From assembly GCA_902512325.1 (NCBI GenBank), contig CABXIT010000017.1, positions 1 through 32,309 of the forward strand: a DNA stretch of 32,309 bases, written 5' to 3'. How positions within the stretch are numbered: position 1 is the first letter of the stretch; the number at the start of each line of letters is the position of its first letter. Below, in pieces: positions 16,429 through 24,228 of this stretch. The translations under genes were made by a program, and so were the position numbers. This DNA is from an uncultured Alphaproteobacteria bacterium (lineage in GTDB: Bacteria; Pseudomonadota; Alphaproteobacteria; HIMB59; GCA-002718135). The notes under the pieces were generated by a model that saw only the letters and a list, made by a program, of their open reading frames with translations, was not told the origin of the DNA and did not search any database.

Positions 16429-17573
16429 TTTTTATAAGGACCTAGAGTCTCTAAATCTTCTTTGTGATAATTAATCATTTTAGTTTCTTCATTAAGAAAT
16501 TTATTTATCGCTTTTGAAAATTCTTTTTCTCTTATCCAATGGGCGCTCCATGTTTTTTGCGGCAAATAACCTCTACTTAATTTGTGCTCTCCTTGTGCAC
16601 CTGCTTCTACATATTTTATTTTATTTGCAATTGCATAATCTATTGCTTGGTAATAACATAACTCAAAATGTAAATAAGGAACTTCAAATTTTGATCCCCA
16701 AAGTCGCCCATATAAATGCGTTTTACTTAGAAAATTAAGTGCTGAGGCAACTTTGGTATTATTTTGATAAGCAATCATTAATAAAATTTTATTTTTAAAG
16801 GTTTTTAAAATATCCATAAAAAATTCTTTTTTTAAATATGTTGAACCCCATTTTCTGCCAGTGGTATCAAGATAACAATCGTAAAAAAAATCCAAGTCCT
16901 GTTTTTGAAGATCATCCCCGCGTAATAATTTTACATCGAGGTTATTGATTTCTATGCATTGCCTTTCTTTCTTGATTTGTTTTCTTTTTCTAGAAGAAAG
17001 AGTTGATAAAAAATCATCAAAAGATTTATAGTCGTTATTCTCCCAATGAAATTGAATACCTTCTCGTATCATAATTGGTTCTTCTCCATCCCATTCATTT
17101 GGATTTTTTATAAAATTAAAATGTGCTGATGAAACATTTATTTTTTTTGCCTCACGTATAATATTATTTATAATTTCTTTAAACTTATCTTTTCTTTTAC
17201 TTATTTTTTTATTTATAAATATTCTTTCACCAGTTACAGGAGTGAATGGTATTGCTGATTGCAGTTTAGGATAATAATTTAATCCATGTCGGTGATAAGC
17301 ATCTGCCCATGCATGATCAAAAATATACTCTCCATAAGAATGACTTTTTAAATACAGTGGACAAATGGCAATTATTTCAGCATTATCATTATACTCAATA
17401 TAATGATGAGGCTTCCAGCCAGTTTGTGAGCAAGCACTCCCACTTTTTTCTAAAGCAAATAAAAATTCATATTGAATGAAGGGATGATCACTATCAACAC
17501 ACGAATTCCAATCCTCTTTTTTAACTTTTTTTAAGCTATCTATAAAAATAGATTCACTCTTTGGTGAAATCAT
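16425..17573 (-). CDS. DUF482 / COG3146 GNAT-like protein
   Basis: A 382-residue member of the DUF482 family, common in alphaproteobacteria and related by fold to GNAT and FemAB-type aminoacyl transferases. Characteristic segments are FIQYEFLFALEKSGS, DHAWADAYHRHG, PFTPVTGERIF, FYDCYLDTTGRKWGSTYL, YLHFELCYYQAIDYAIAN and AGAQGEHKLSRGY. No signal peptide or membrane helix, so cytoplasmic. Substrate is not established for the family; a cell-envelope role is sometimes annotated but cannot be supported from the sequence. It follows the ridA-like gene with no gap, suggesting co-transcription. Confidence 0.88.
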   Translation of the reverse strand: MISPKSESIFIDSLKKVKKEDWNSCVDSDHPFIQYEFLFALEKSGSACSQTGWKPHHYIEYNDNAEIIAICPLYLKSHSYGEYIFDHAWADAYHRHGLNYYPKLQSAIPFTPVTGERIFINKKISKRKDKFKEIINNIIREAKKINVSSAHFNFIKNPNEWDGEEPIMIREGIQFHWENNDYKSFDDFLSTLSSRKRKQIKKERQCIEINNLDVKLLRGDDLQKQDLDFFYDCYLDTTGRKWGSTYLKKEFFMDILKTFKNKILLMIAYQNNTKVASALNFLSKTHLYGRLWGSKFEVPYLHFELCYYQAIDYAIANKIKYVEAGAQGEHKLSRGYLPQKTWSAHWIREKEFSKAINKFLNEETKMINYHKEDLETLGPYKN

Positions 17574-18038
17574 TTATTTTAATTGAACTATAGCATCTAT
17601 TTCTACCGCAATACCTAAAGGTAAGGCGTTAGAACCAACAGCAACTCTCGTATGACGACCTTGATCGCCAAATATTTCAACTAGCATATCAGATGCACCA
17701 TTAATGATCTTTGGTTGATCAGTAAAATTGTCTTGGCAGTTTACAAAACCAGTTAATTTAACAAAACTATCCAGTTTATCCCAATCCCCCTCAATTCCAG
17801 TTTTTAGAGCAGAAATTATATTAATGACACAGAGTTTAGCTGCTTGTATACCATCTTCAATTGAAATATCTGATCCAACTTTCCCTTTATAAATGAGCTC
17901 CCCATTCTGAACAGGAGCCTGTCCAGATATATATATAGTTTTGCCAATGATTTTGTAGGGAACATAATTTGCCAGAGCTTTGGGAAGATCTGGAATATTT
18001 AGACCTAAGTTCTTGATATTTTCATCAAACAAATGCAT
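17574..18038 (-). CDS. RidA/YjgF-family protein
   Basis: Cytoplasmic trimeric protein of 154 residues. RidA deaminates reactive enamine/imine intermediates from PLP enzymes. The family signature is present: GKTIYISGQAPVQNGELIYK near residues 31-50 and the Arg in GRHTRVAVGSNALPLGIAVEID, which is the carboxylate-binding Arg of active members. It belongs to the longer, second type of RidA-like proteins rather than the 128-residue archetype, so the exact substrate is open. It is the first gene of a two-gene unit with the DUF482 gene and diverges from the cyclophilin gene. Confidence 0.9.
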   Translation of the reverse strand: MHLFDENIKNLGLNIPDLPKALANYVPYKIIGKTIYISGQAPVQNGELIYKGKVGSDISIEDGIQAAKLCVINIISALKTGIEGDWDKLDSFVKLTGFVNCQDNFTDQPKIINGASDMLVEIFGDQGRHTRVAVGSNALPLGIAVEIDAIVQLK

Positions 18039-18083
18039 TAGACACTATATAAAACTTTTTGAGTGAAGGTAAAGGGAACAAAT

Positions 18084-18650
18084 ATGATTAAAAATTTAAA
18101 ATCTTTATTTCTAAGCCTAGCAATCTCAACTTTAATTTTAGGAGGATCAGTTATGGCAGAAGCAAAAGATATAATACATATGACGCTTAAAGACGGTGTT
18201 GTAAAAATGGAAACACGACCTGATTTAGCGCCAAAACATGTTGCTCAAATAAAACAACTAATAAGTGAAGGGCAATATGATGGAGTTGTTTTTCATAGAG
18301 TAATTGATGGCTTTATGGCTCAAACGGGCGATGTTGAATTTGGAAATTCTGCAAATGATAAATTCAATATGTCTAGAGCTGGAACAGGGGGGTCAAGTTT
18401 GCCTGATATACCCGCTGAATTTTCAGATGCGAATCATGGAAGAGGCGCTGTTTCAATGGCAAGAGCACAAAATCCTAATAGTGCAAATAGTCAGTTTTTT
18501 ATTGTATTTAATGATGCTAGCTTTTTAGACGGCCAATATACCGTTTGGGCCCAAGTAATAGAGGGTATGGAACTAGTTGATAATATTACTAGAGGTGAGC
18601 CACCTCAAGATCCTGATAAAATTATTAAAATGGAAATTATTTCAGAATAA
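18084..18650 (+). CDS. Exported cyclophilin-type peptidyl-prolyl isomerase
   Basis: Catalyses cis-trans isomerisation of X-Pro bonds. The chosen ATG at 18084 follows AAAGGGAA; an in-frame GTG at 18063 adds seven unlikely residues. The first 25 residues or so (MIKNLKSLFLSLAISTLILG) form a signal peptide, so the enzyme should act in the periplasm. The cyclophilin core has FHRVIDGFMAQTGD, GRGAVSMARAQNPNSANSQF and the conserved Trp in TVWAQVIEGMELVD. At 188 residues the length is normal. Two bases separate it from the dipeptidase gene. Confidence 0.94.
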   Translation: MIKNLKSLFLSLAISTLILGGSVMAEAKDIIHMTLKDGVVKMETRPDLAPKHVAQIKQLISEGQYDGVVFHRVIDGFMAQTGDVEFGNSANDKFNMSRAGTGGSSLPDIPAEFSDANHGRGAVSMARAQNPNSANSQFFIVFNDASFLDGQYTVWAQVIEGMELVDNITRGEPPQDPDKIIKMEIISE

Positions 18651-18652
18651 TT

Positions 18653-19735
18653 ATGTTTGTTGCAGATTTGCATAATGATCTTGTGCAAAGAATGATGATT
18701 GGTGAGGATGTAACCAAAAACACATCCTCAGGTCATACTGATATAGAGAGATTAAAATTATCCTCTATCGATTTAGAAGTGATGATTGTCTGGGCTTCAG
18801 AAAAAGAAGACAATACAAGTTATTTTGAATTTGCATCAAAGATGTATGACAAGCTTAAGGCATTAAATAATCTTAAAGGAGTTTCTGTTCCTACAACACT
18901 TGAGGATATTAAATCTGCAAAAAAAAAGAATGAACTTTCTCTTCCTATAGCAATGGAAGGAGGGGAGGCATTAGAAAATAAAATAGAAAATTTAGAATAT
19001 TTTATGAATAAAGGGCTTTTTTATTTTGGACCTACTTGGAATCATTCACTTGATTGGGTAAGCTCAGGTTACGGGGAAACACATAAAAAAAACTCCCTCA
19101 AAACTTTTGGTTTGAATAAATTTGGTGTTGAGGTAATTCATACATGTCAAGAAAACAATTTACTTGTTGATGTTTCTCATATTGGGGAGAAAAGCTTTTG
19201 GGATGTATTAGAAAATTCAAAAAAACCAATTATTGCGTCTCATTCAAGTGTTCATAAATTATGTCCGCATTTTAGAAATTTAAAAGATGACCAGATTGTA
19301 GCTATTAAAGATGTGAAAGGATTAATTGGTTTAAATCCATATCCTTTTTTTATTGATCCAACTTTTAAAGTTAGAGAGGAAAAAATAAGAAATCAATATA
19401 GAGAACGGCTAAATGAAATTGCCAATAAACAAGAAACTAATGCAGGTAAATGGATTGCAAAACAACACTTTCTTCAAAAAAAATTATCAGAAGTTTGTCC
19501 AAGTATAAGTGTGTTCGTTGATCACATTGAATATATTACTAAGTTGATTGGTATTGATTATGTGGGAATAGGTAGTGATTATGATGGTCTTGACTGCCTA
19601 CCTCAACATTGGCATGATTGTATGAACCATATGATAATATCCGAAGAATTGGATAAAAGAGGTTATTCATCAGACTCCATTGAAAAAATTATGGGTCAAA
19701 ATATTTTAAGAGTACTAGAAGAAGTATGGGTTTAG
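18653..19735 (+). CDS. Membrane dipeptidase family (peptidase M19)
   Basis: Zinc-dependent dipeptidase of the amidohydrolase fold, 360 residues. Metal and catalytic residues are visible: His7 and Asp9 in DLHND, Glu102 in AMEGGE, His176 in DVSHIGEKSFWDV, His197 in ASHSSVH, and Asp in GIGSDYDGLD. M19 enzymes cleave dipeptides, including ones with D-residues, and some act on other small amides. No signal peptide, so probably cytoplasmic. It follows the cyclophilin gene by 2 bases and its end overlaps the convergent LysE gene by 21 bases. Confidence 0.92.
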   Translation: MFVADLHNDLVQRMMIGEDVTKNTSSGHTDIERLKLSSIDLEVMIVWASEKEDNTSYFEFASKMYDKLKALNNLKGVSVPTTLEDIKSAKKKNELSLPIAMEGGEALENKIENLEYFMNKGLFYFGPTWNHSLDWVSSGYGETHKKNSLKTFGLNKFGVEVIHTCQENNLLVDVSHIGEKSFWDVLENSKKPIIASHSSVHKLCPHFRNLKDDQIVAIKDVKGLIGLNPYPFFIDPTFKVREEKIRNQYRERLNEIANKQETNAGKWIAKQHFLQKKLSEVCPSISVFVDHIEYITKLIGIDYVGIGSDYDGLDCLPQHWHDCMNHMIISEELDKRGYSSDSIEKIMGQNILRVLEEVWV

Positions 19736-20338
19736 AGTTTTATGTAAAATAATTATTGATATGAATATTAATACAACGCCAGAAATATTTTGAATAATCT
19801 TTGTATTATTCTCTAGAAATTGCTTTAATCCAAATCCTGTAACTATAATTGTTAATATGATGTACCATAAACCATCAATGGATGAAGCAATCAGCACCAT
19901 TGTAAGTTTAACAAAATTAGTAGAAGAAATTTCGATAAATTGTGAAAATATAGCTGCAAACCAAATTAAAATTTTAGGATTTAAAATAGAAATTGCAAAC
20001 CCTTGTACAAAAGAATTGACATTTTTTTGCTTATCTTGGATTGAAAGCTTTTGTCCAGTATCACGCAAAAAGAGAATGCCAAGCACTAATAAAAATATAC
20101 TTCCACAAAATTGAATAGTGTTAAATAAAAATATATTATTAATTAATATGATTTGTAATCCTGCTACTGAAACAGCAGCATAAATACCTATACCTATAGC
20201 ATGACCAACCGAACTTAGTATTCCTGATACTCTTCCATACTTAATGGAATTTCTAATAATTAAGGCCATAGATGGTCCGGGTGACATAGCTCCGACGATA
20301 CAAATTGTTGCAAATTGCACCCAAAACCAATTACTCAT
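19715..20338 (-). CDS. LysE/RhtB-family amino acid exporter
   Basis: Inner-membrane protein of 207 residues with about six hydrophobic segments. The family signature near the N-terminus is clear: GAMSPGPSMALIIRNSIKYG, then GILSSVGHAIGIGIYA, and later NPKILIWFAAIFS. These proteins export amino acids or small amines by proton exchange. The cargo cannot be read. It follows pdxJ with 1 base between, so the - strand genes GST-pdxJ-lysE probably form an operon. Confidence 0.9.
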   Translation of the reverse strand: MSNWFWVQFATICIVGAMSPGPSMALIIRNSIKYGRVSGILSSVGHAIGIGIYAAVSVAGLQIILINNIFLFNTIQFCGSIFLLVLGILFLRDTGQKLSIQDKQKNVNSFVQGFAISILNPKILIWFAAIFSQFIEISSTNFVKLTMVLIASSIDGLWYIILTIIVTGFGLKQFLENNTKIIQNISGVVLIFISIIILHKTLNPYFF

Positions 20339-20339
20339 A

Positions 20340-21074
20340 TTATCTTTGAGTTATTTGTTTGTATTTATTAACTGTTTCTTTTAATCCTAAATCAATTGCA
20401 TCACAAACTAGAGCATGACCAATCGACACCTCTTTTATTCTAGGAATATTTTTCAGTATAAAGTCTAAATTATCTAGACTCAAATCATGTCCAGCATTCA
20501 GTTCTATATTGGGAAATTCTTTTTCTAAATATTTAGCCACTTCATTATAGGGTGCAACTGCTAATATTTTATCATTCTGATAGTTTATTGCGTAATCATA
20601 AGTGTACAATTCTACTCTATCTGGCTTAATATTTTCTAAGTTTGATAGTGTTTTAATGGATGGATTGATGAAAATTGAGATACGGATATTATTGTCTTTA
20701 AATTTCTTAATAACTTCCATGAGAAAGTCTTTATTTTTCTCACAATCCCAACCAAATGAAGATGTAAGTGCTTCTGGTGGATCAGGAACTAAAGTTACTT
20801 GATCTGGCGAAATATTAATAACTTTTTCGATAAATTCATCTGAGGGATATCCTTCAACATTAAATTCAATTTTTTCATATTCATTTGTAAGGTTTTTTAA
20901 TATTTTCAAATCTGAAAATTTTGCATGCCTTTCATCAGGTCGAGGGTGAACTGTTATACCGTCAGCTCCATATTCAATACATTTCTTACTAATGTTATAT
21001 AAGTTTGGCAGGTCTGCATCCCTTGCATTTCTGATTAAGGCAAACTTATTTACGTTAACACTTAAAAAAGTCAT
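20340..21074 (-). CDS. pdxJ: Pyridoxine 5'-phosphate synthase
   Basis: Last step of DXP-dependent vitamin B6 synthesis: condenses 1-deoxyxylulose 5-phosphate with 3-amino-1-hydroxyacetone 1-phosphate. A TIM-barrel of 244 residues, normal length, with LSVNVNKFALIRNARDAD near the N-terminus, ADGITVHPRPDERHAK (catalytic His and phosphate-binding Arg residues), FNVEGYPSDEF, QVTLVPDPPEALTSSFGWD and LNAGHDLSLDNL (catalytic His). The usual RG after NA/NS is RD here, a small deviation. It sits between the GST and LysE genes in a tight - strand unit. Confidence 0.94.
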   Translation of the reverse strand: MTFLSVNVNKFALIRNARDADLPNLYNISKKCIEYGADGITVHPRPDERHAKFSDLKILKNLTNEYEKIEFNVEGYPSDEFIEKVINISPDQVTLVPDPPEALTSSFGWDCEKNKDFLMEVIKKFKDNNIRISIFINPSIKTLSNLENIKPDRVELYTYDYAINYQNDKILAVAPYNEVAKYLEKEFPNIELNAGHDLSLDNLDFILKNIPRIKEVSIGHALVCDAIDLGLKETVNKYKQITQR

Positions 21075-21077
21075 ATA

Positions 21078-21725
21078 TTATATTTCTTTACCATAAGTTT
21101 TTAACATCCACTCTTGCACCTTTGCATGGTGATGAACTGTATAATGAATATTTTTTAATTTAGGATAGTTGTCTACAATTGTAGTTGGTATGCCATCAAT
21201 TATTCCTGATGTAAGCCATCCTAATAATCGCCACATAGCAATATCTGCAATAGTCATTTTATTTTCTACAAACCATTCTGATCTTTCTTTAGATAAAATG
21301 TTTTCAAGATATTTAAACCATCTGGGTAAAAGTTTATTTTTTAATAGCAATCTATCTTCTATTTTTTTTTGCTCATCTTTTTCCCTTATTGTTGGGCTTA
21401 CTATATTTGTTATGTCTGTAGCTGCATCTATAATTTGATCAATTTTTGCAGCATTAATATTATCATTTGAGTAAAGATTAGCAATCTTGCCGCAATATCT
21501 GGCAATGGCTCCAGTTTGGCCTATTATCTCCCCATCTACTTCTATGACAGGTAATTGATGGAAAGGTACTCTTTTTCCATTTGGTAAAAAACCAGTTTTA
21601 ATCATTTTGATAAATTCATCTCTTGAAATTCTAATATCTTCAAAAGGTATATTACTTATGTATAAAGATACTCTCAGTACTTCAGCTCTCCAAAAAGGTG
21701 TGTGACTATAATAAATTTTAATCAT
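21078..21725 (-). CDS. Glutathione S-transferase-like protein
   Basis: A 215-residue cytoplasmic protein with an N-terminal thioredoxin fold (residues 1-80; KIYYSHTPFWRAEVLRVSLY, HQLPVIEVDGEIIGQTGAIA with the cis-Pro and glutathione gamma-glutamyl contact) and an all-helical C-terminal domain (MTIADIAMWRLLGWL). Length and layout resemble sigma-type GSTs. Substrate unknown. It begins the GST-pdxJ-lysE unit, 3 bases before pdxJ, and faces the structured intergenic element at 21807-21896. Confidence 0.87.
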   Translation of the reverse strand: MIKIYYSHTPFWRAEVLRVSLYISNIPFEDIRISRDEFIKMIKTGFLPNGKRVPFHQLPVIEVDGEIIGQTGAIARYCGKIANLYSNDNINAAKIDQIIDAATDITNIVSPTIREKDEQKKIEDRLLLKNKLLPRWFKYLENILSKERSEWFVENKMTIADIAMWRLLGWLTSGIIDGIPTTIVDNYPKLKNIHYTVHHHAKVQEWMLKTYGKEI

Positions 21726-21806
21726 TAAATTTCGATTCTATCTTATAACTTGATTTTTTTCTTTATTTATTAAGCAATAAAGCAAAGTACTTATTTATGT
21801 AATAAA

Positions 21807-21896
21807 ATTCTCTAAAAGGTTTAACGAGTCTGGTATTTTTTTCCGATTTCTACCTTTGCATAAATGCCAGACTCGACCTTAATAATTAGAGAGAAT
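21807..21896. ncRNA. Multi-stem RNA-like element, possible pseudoknot or switch
   Basis: Three nested stems: ATTCTCT (21807-21813) with AGAGAAT (21890-21896); AAGGT (21816-21820) with ACCTT (21876-21880); CGAGTCTGGTAT (21825-21836) with ATGCCAGACTCG (21864-21875), a 12-bp stem with one G-U. The 27-base apical loop holds a second ACCTTT (21852-21857) fully complementary to AAAGGT (21815-21820), so that strand can pair either with the loop, as a pseudoknot, or with the 3' arm. This kind of exclusive pairing is typical of cis-regulatory RNAs. It lies between the divergent GST and membrane-protein genes; a possible -10 (TATGAT on the - strand, just outside the outer stem) leaves the direction open. 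I match it to no known family. Confidence 0.6.
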
Positions 21897-21945
21897 CATA
21901 ATTTCATAACCTATAATAATTAATAAATAAAATATAGGAGGTTTT

Positions 21946-22347
21946 ATGATTGAATCGGCTGGAGGTATGATACCTTTTCTTTGCCATGTTTTTCTAATTT
22001 TATTTGGCGGGTTTTTTGGATTGAATTTTGCATTTAATAAGAACTTTGCTCAAAACAGTTTTGGATTTGATAATATTCAGGCAGCTTATATGGGTAGACC
22101 TTTAGGCTTTTTGATGACCGGATGTATTGTTATGGCTATTTTTGCATTGTTTGGAATAGCAGGCGTAACATCAGCAAATGAAATATTTGGAGCAATTTTT
22201 GTATTTACTGTTTTAGCTTTCCTTTACAATATGGCAATGGTCATGAAAATCTTACCAACCTATGATGGTAGTGATCACCATATTAAAAATGCTATTAGGC
22301 CCTTGATACCAATGGTAGCGATTTTAATTCGTTACTTTACTCTATAA
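21946..22347 (+). CDS. Unknown small inner-membrane protein, four helices
   Basis: I do not recognise the family. The 133-residue product has about four hydrophobic segments (roughly 8-28, 52-73, 80-102 and 112-130), with a Gly/Phe-rich first helix and a soluble link FNKNFAQNSFGFDNIQAAYM between helices 1 and 2. A late acidic/His-rich loop, YDGSDHHIKN, precedes the last helix. A strong Shine-Dalgarno site (TAGGAGG, 5 bases before the ATG) is unusual in this window and suggests high expression. It stands alone, with the structured element upstream and a palindromic terminator downstream. Confidence 0.8.
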   Translation: MIESAGGMIPFLCHVFLILFGGFFGLNFAFNKNFAQNSFGFDNIQAAYMGRPLGFLMTGCIVMAIFALFGIAGVTSANEIFGAIFVFTVLAFLYNMAMVMKILPTYDGSDHHIKNAIRPLIPMVAILIRYFTL

Positions 22348-22357
22348 AACTCTATTT

Positions 22358-22379
22358 TAGCACTCTTTAAAGAGTGCTA
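22358..22379. terminator. Bidirectional palindromic terminator
   Basis: Perfect 22-base palindrome with arms TAGCACTCTTT and AAAGAGTGCTA, 11 bases after the membrane-protein stop. T-rich/A-rich flanks allow it to end both that gene (+) and the tRNA-Thr transcript (-) that converges on it. Confidence 0.8.
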
Positions 22380-22389
22380 TTAAATTTGA

Positions 22390-22464
22390 TGGTGCTGATA
22401 CCGAGAATCGAACTTGGATCTGACCGTTACCAACGGCCTGTAATAACCATTATACTATATCAGC
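22390..22464 (-). tRNA. tRNA-Thr, anticodon GGT
   Basis: 75 bases including an encoded CCA. The acceptor stem GCTGATA/TATCAGC is perfect (7 bp), followed by a D-arm with AATGGTT, an anticodon stem GGCCG/CGGTC with loop TTGGTAA (anticodon GGT, reading ACC and ACT), a 5-base variable region and a T-loop TTCGATT. The T-stem CCAAG/CTCGG contains one A-C mismatch at the third pair. G1-C72 and C2-G71 agree with threonine identity. Confidence 0.92.
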
Positions 22465-22536
22465 CTTATTAATTACTTATATATTATTAATTTTTAATAT
22501 TTATTAATATTTATATCTATATATAAAAAATATTAC

Positions 22537-23127
22537 ATGTCAGAAATTGATTTTTGGTTTTCTATTGGAAGTACCTATACGTACCTTTCTGTAAATAGAA
22601 TTTTAGAGGTTGCAAAAACAGAAAATCTAAAATTTAATTGGAAACCATTTAGTGTAAGAAAGATTATGATGGATATGGATAACATTCCATTTACTCCCCC
22701 ATCTAAAAAAATCAAATCAGATTATATGTGGAGAGATATAGAAAGAAGAGCAAAGTTTTATGGCTTTGAAGCAAAGGTTCCTGCCCCTTATCCTTTAAAA
22801 GAATTCGATTTAGCAAATCAAATAGCTATTTTAGGAATGAACGAAGGTTGGGGAATTGATTATGTTATATTAACCTACAAAAGATGGTTCCAGAAAGGAA
22901 AAGAGCCTGCAACTGAACCTAATCTTAGTGAAATATTTCTAGAATTAAAGTTAAATAAAGAAGAAACAATAAATAAAGCAAAATCATCAGAGATTGAAAA
23001 ACAATATATGCAAAATACAGAGCACGCTCATAAGTCTGGTGTTTTTGGCAGCCCTACTTTTATTTATAAAAATGAAGTTTTTTGGGGCGATGATAGATTA
23101 GAAGATTGTATAAAATGGATTAAATAA
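22537..23127 (+). CDS. 2-hydroxychromene-2-carboxylate isomerase-like, DsbA-fold
   Basis: A 196-residue member of the DsbA/kappa-GST-like family. The N-terminus IDFWFSIGSTYTYLSVNRIL has Ser in the catalytic position (no CxxC), as in HCCA isomerases; SGVFGSPTFIYKNEVFWGDD carries the cis-Pro and the C-terminal family signature, and a helical insertion lies between. HCCA isomerase acts in naphthalene breakdown, but homologues are common in marine bacteria without that pathway, so the real substrate is unknown. No signal peptide. Five bases precede the nuclease gene. Confidence 0.88.
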   Translation: MSEIDFWFSIGSTYTYLSVNRILEVAKTENLKFNWKPFSVRKIMMDMDNIPFTPPSKKIKSDYMWRDIERRAKFYGFEAKVPAPYPLKEFDLANQIAILGMNEGWGIDYVILTYKRWFQKGKEPATEPNLSEIFLELKLNKEETINKAKSSEIEKQYMQNTEHAHKSGVFGSPTFIYKNEVFWGDDRLEDCIKWIK

Positions 23128-23132
23128 AATTT

Positions 23133-23609
23133 ATGAAAAAAATAATTTTTATTATTTGTGTAATATTATTTTTAACAAGTACTAATTCTTTTTCCAAAAC
23201 TATCATAGGTAATGTTCGAGTTATAGATGGTGATACAATTAATATTAATAATAACAAAATAAGACTTCATGGCATTGATGCGCCTGAAACTAAGCAAACA
23301 TGCAAATTAGATTCAGTAGATTGGTTTTGTGGAAAACAATCTACAGAAGAATTAAAAAAAATTATTAATGATCAGAGTGTAGAGTGTACAGTTAGTGATA
23401 TTGATATTTATAATAGATATGTTGCCATATGCTTAGTTAATGAATTAAATTTGAATCAATGGATGGTTAAAAATGGATGGGCAATCGCATATAGATATTA
23501 TTCAACTGACTATATTATAGAAGAAAAATACGCTCGTGATAATAAAATAGGAATTTGGAAAAGTGAATTTTTAAAACCATATCAATATCGAAAAAATAAT
23601 AAAAATTAA
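23133..23609 (+). CDS. Exported thermonuclease-like (SNase) nuclease
   Basis: A 158-residue protein of the staphylococcal nuclease family. Signal peptide at 1-22 (MKKIIFIICVILFLTSTNSF), then the OB-fold nuclease core: RVIDGDTI (metal-binding Asp), IRLHGIDAPET (catalytic Arg and Asp), YNRYVAIC (second catalytic Arg) and YARDNKIGIWKSEF at the end. Two extra Cys (TCKL, WFC) may form a disulfide in the periplasm. Likely role: degrading nucleic acid outside the cytoplasm for phosphorus or nucleosides, which is inference. Confidence 0.92.
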   Translation: MKKIIFIICVILFLTSTNSFSKTIIGNVRVIDGDTININNNKIRLHGIDAPETKQTCKLDSVDWFCGKQSTEELKKIINDQSVECTVSDIDIYNRYVAICLVNELNLNQWMVKNGWAIAYRYYSTDYIIEEKYARDNKIGIWKSEFLKPYQYRKNNKN

Positions 23610-23664
23610 AATATCGAATCTTTAAAAAACTATTAAAAATATCTTAAATATAGGAGAGTATAAT

Positions 23665-24030
23665 ATGAATTTAAGAACAATATTTAAAGTTCAATCTATT
23701 ATTTTATTAATTAATGGTATCGGTGGTATCTTTCTAAGCAATGCTTTTTTTGGTGCTGCAGGTTGGGAAGTGACAGCCGATATGGTCACTCTAGGTCAGA
23801 TTTTTGGTTTAACTTTATTAATCATAGGTATTTGGGCTTGGAGAATTCCTGATGTCACTGGGGATTCTATGAAATCAATGGGCGTGCTTTTTGCTTTAGG
23901 TGGGCTGTTATGGACGTTGATGATTATTTTTCATGTTGCAACAGGAGCAGCATCAGGGCCTACAGCTTATGTAAATCTTGTTATTACAGCAATTTTTGCC
24001 GTTCTATTCTACATGTATAGTAGAGATTAA
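23665..24030 (+). CDS. Unknown small inner-membrane protein, four helices
   Basis: I do not recognise a named family. The 121-residue product has four hydrophobic helices (about 9-31, 42-60, 72-92, 97-117) with short loops: FFGAAGWEVTADMVTLGQIFG, RIPDVTGDSMKSMG, TGAASGPTAYV. A good Shine-Dalgarno site (AGGAGAG, 9 bases before the ATG) precedes it and a terminator follows, so it is its own transcription unit. It shows no obvious similarity to the other four-helix protein at 21946. Confidence 0.82.
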   Translation: MNLRTIFKVQSIILLINGIGGIFLSNAFFGAAGWEVTADMVTLGQIFGLTLLIIGIWAWRIPDVTGDSMKSMGVLFALGGLLWTLMIIFHVATGAASGPTAYVNLVITAIFAVLFYMYSRD

Positions 24031-24048
24031 TTTTTATTTAATCAAAAA

Positions 24049-24077
24049 TATAAACGCTTTTTCTAAAAGCGTTTATA
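24049..24077 (+). terminator. Rho-independent terminator
   Basis: 12-bp stem TATAAACGCTTT (24049-24060) / AAAGCGTTTATA (24066-24077) with a 5-base loop, followed by TTAGATTTTT, 19 bases after the membrane-protein stop. Confidence 0.82.
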
Positions 24078-24113
24078 TTAGATTTTTCATAAATTTCATA
24101 ATAATAACTTCTT

Positions 24114-24227
24114 ATGAAAAATTTCTTTAACTTTGTTTTCCCTCCAGGATCATTGTCTTTAAAAAGAATAATTATTTTATTTTTAATTTTAGGAATAATA
24201 GAGTTTCTTTTTTTATATTTAAAATAA
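24114..24227 (+). CDS. Small ORF, 37 residues, single membrane helix
   Basis: ATG at 24114 opens a 37-codon frame ending in TAA at 24225-24227, one base before the uup start. The product starts MKNFFNFVFPPGSLSLKR and continues as one hydrophobic helix (IIILFLILGIIEFLFLYL) to a terminal Lys. A positively charged, Pro-containing head before a helix is typical of real tiny membrane proteins. No clear Shine-Dalgarno site. Coupling to uup is suggested by the 1-base gap. A chance ORF in AT-rich DNA cannot be excluded, since such DNA favours Phe/Leu/Ile codons. Confidence 0.5.
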   Translation: MKNFFNFVFPPGSLSLKRIIILFLILGIIEFLFLYLK

Positions 24228-24228
24228 T

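Noticed and set aside
18304-18528. Alternate-frame ORF inside the cyclophilin gene
   Set aside because: The overlapped frame encodes the conserved cyclophilin core; no independent support.
22390-22464. tRNA-Thr as a pseudogene or integration site because of the T-stem A-C mismatch
   Set aside because: All other stems and identity elements are intact, and no integrase or duplicated tRNA end is visible nearby.
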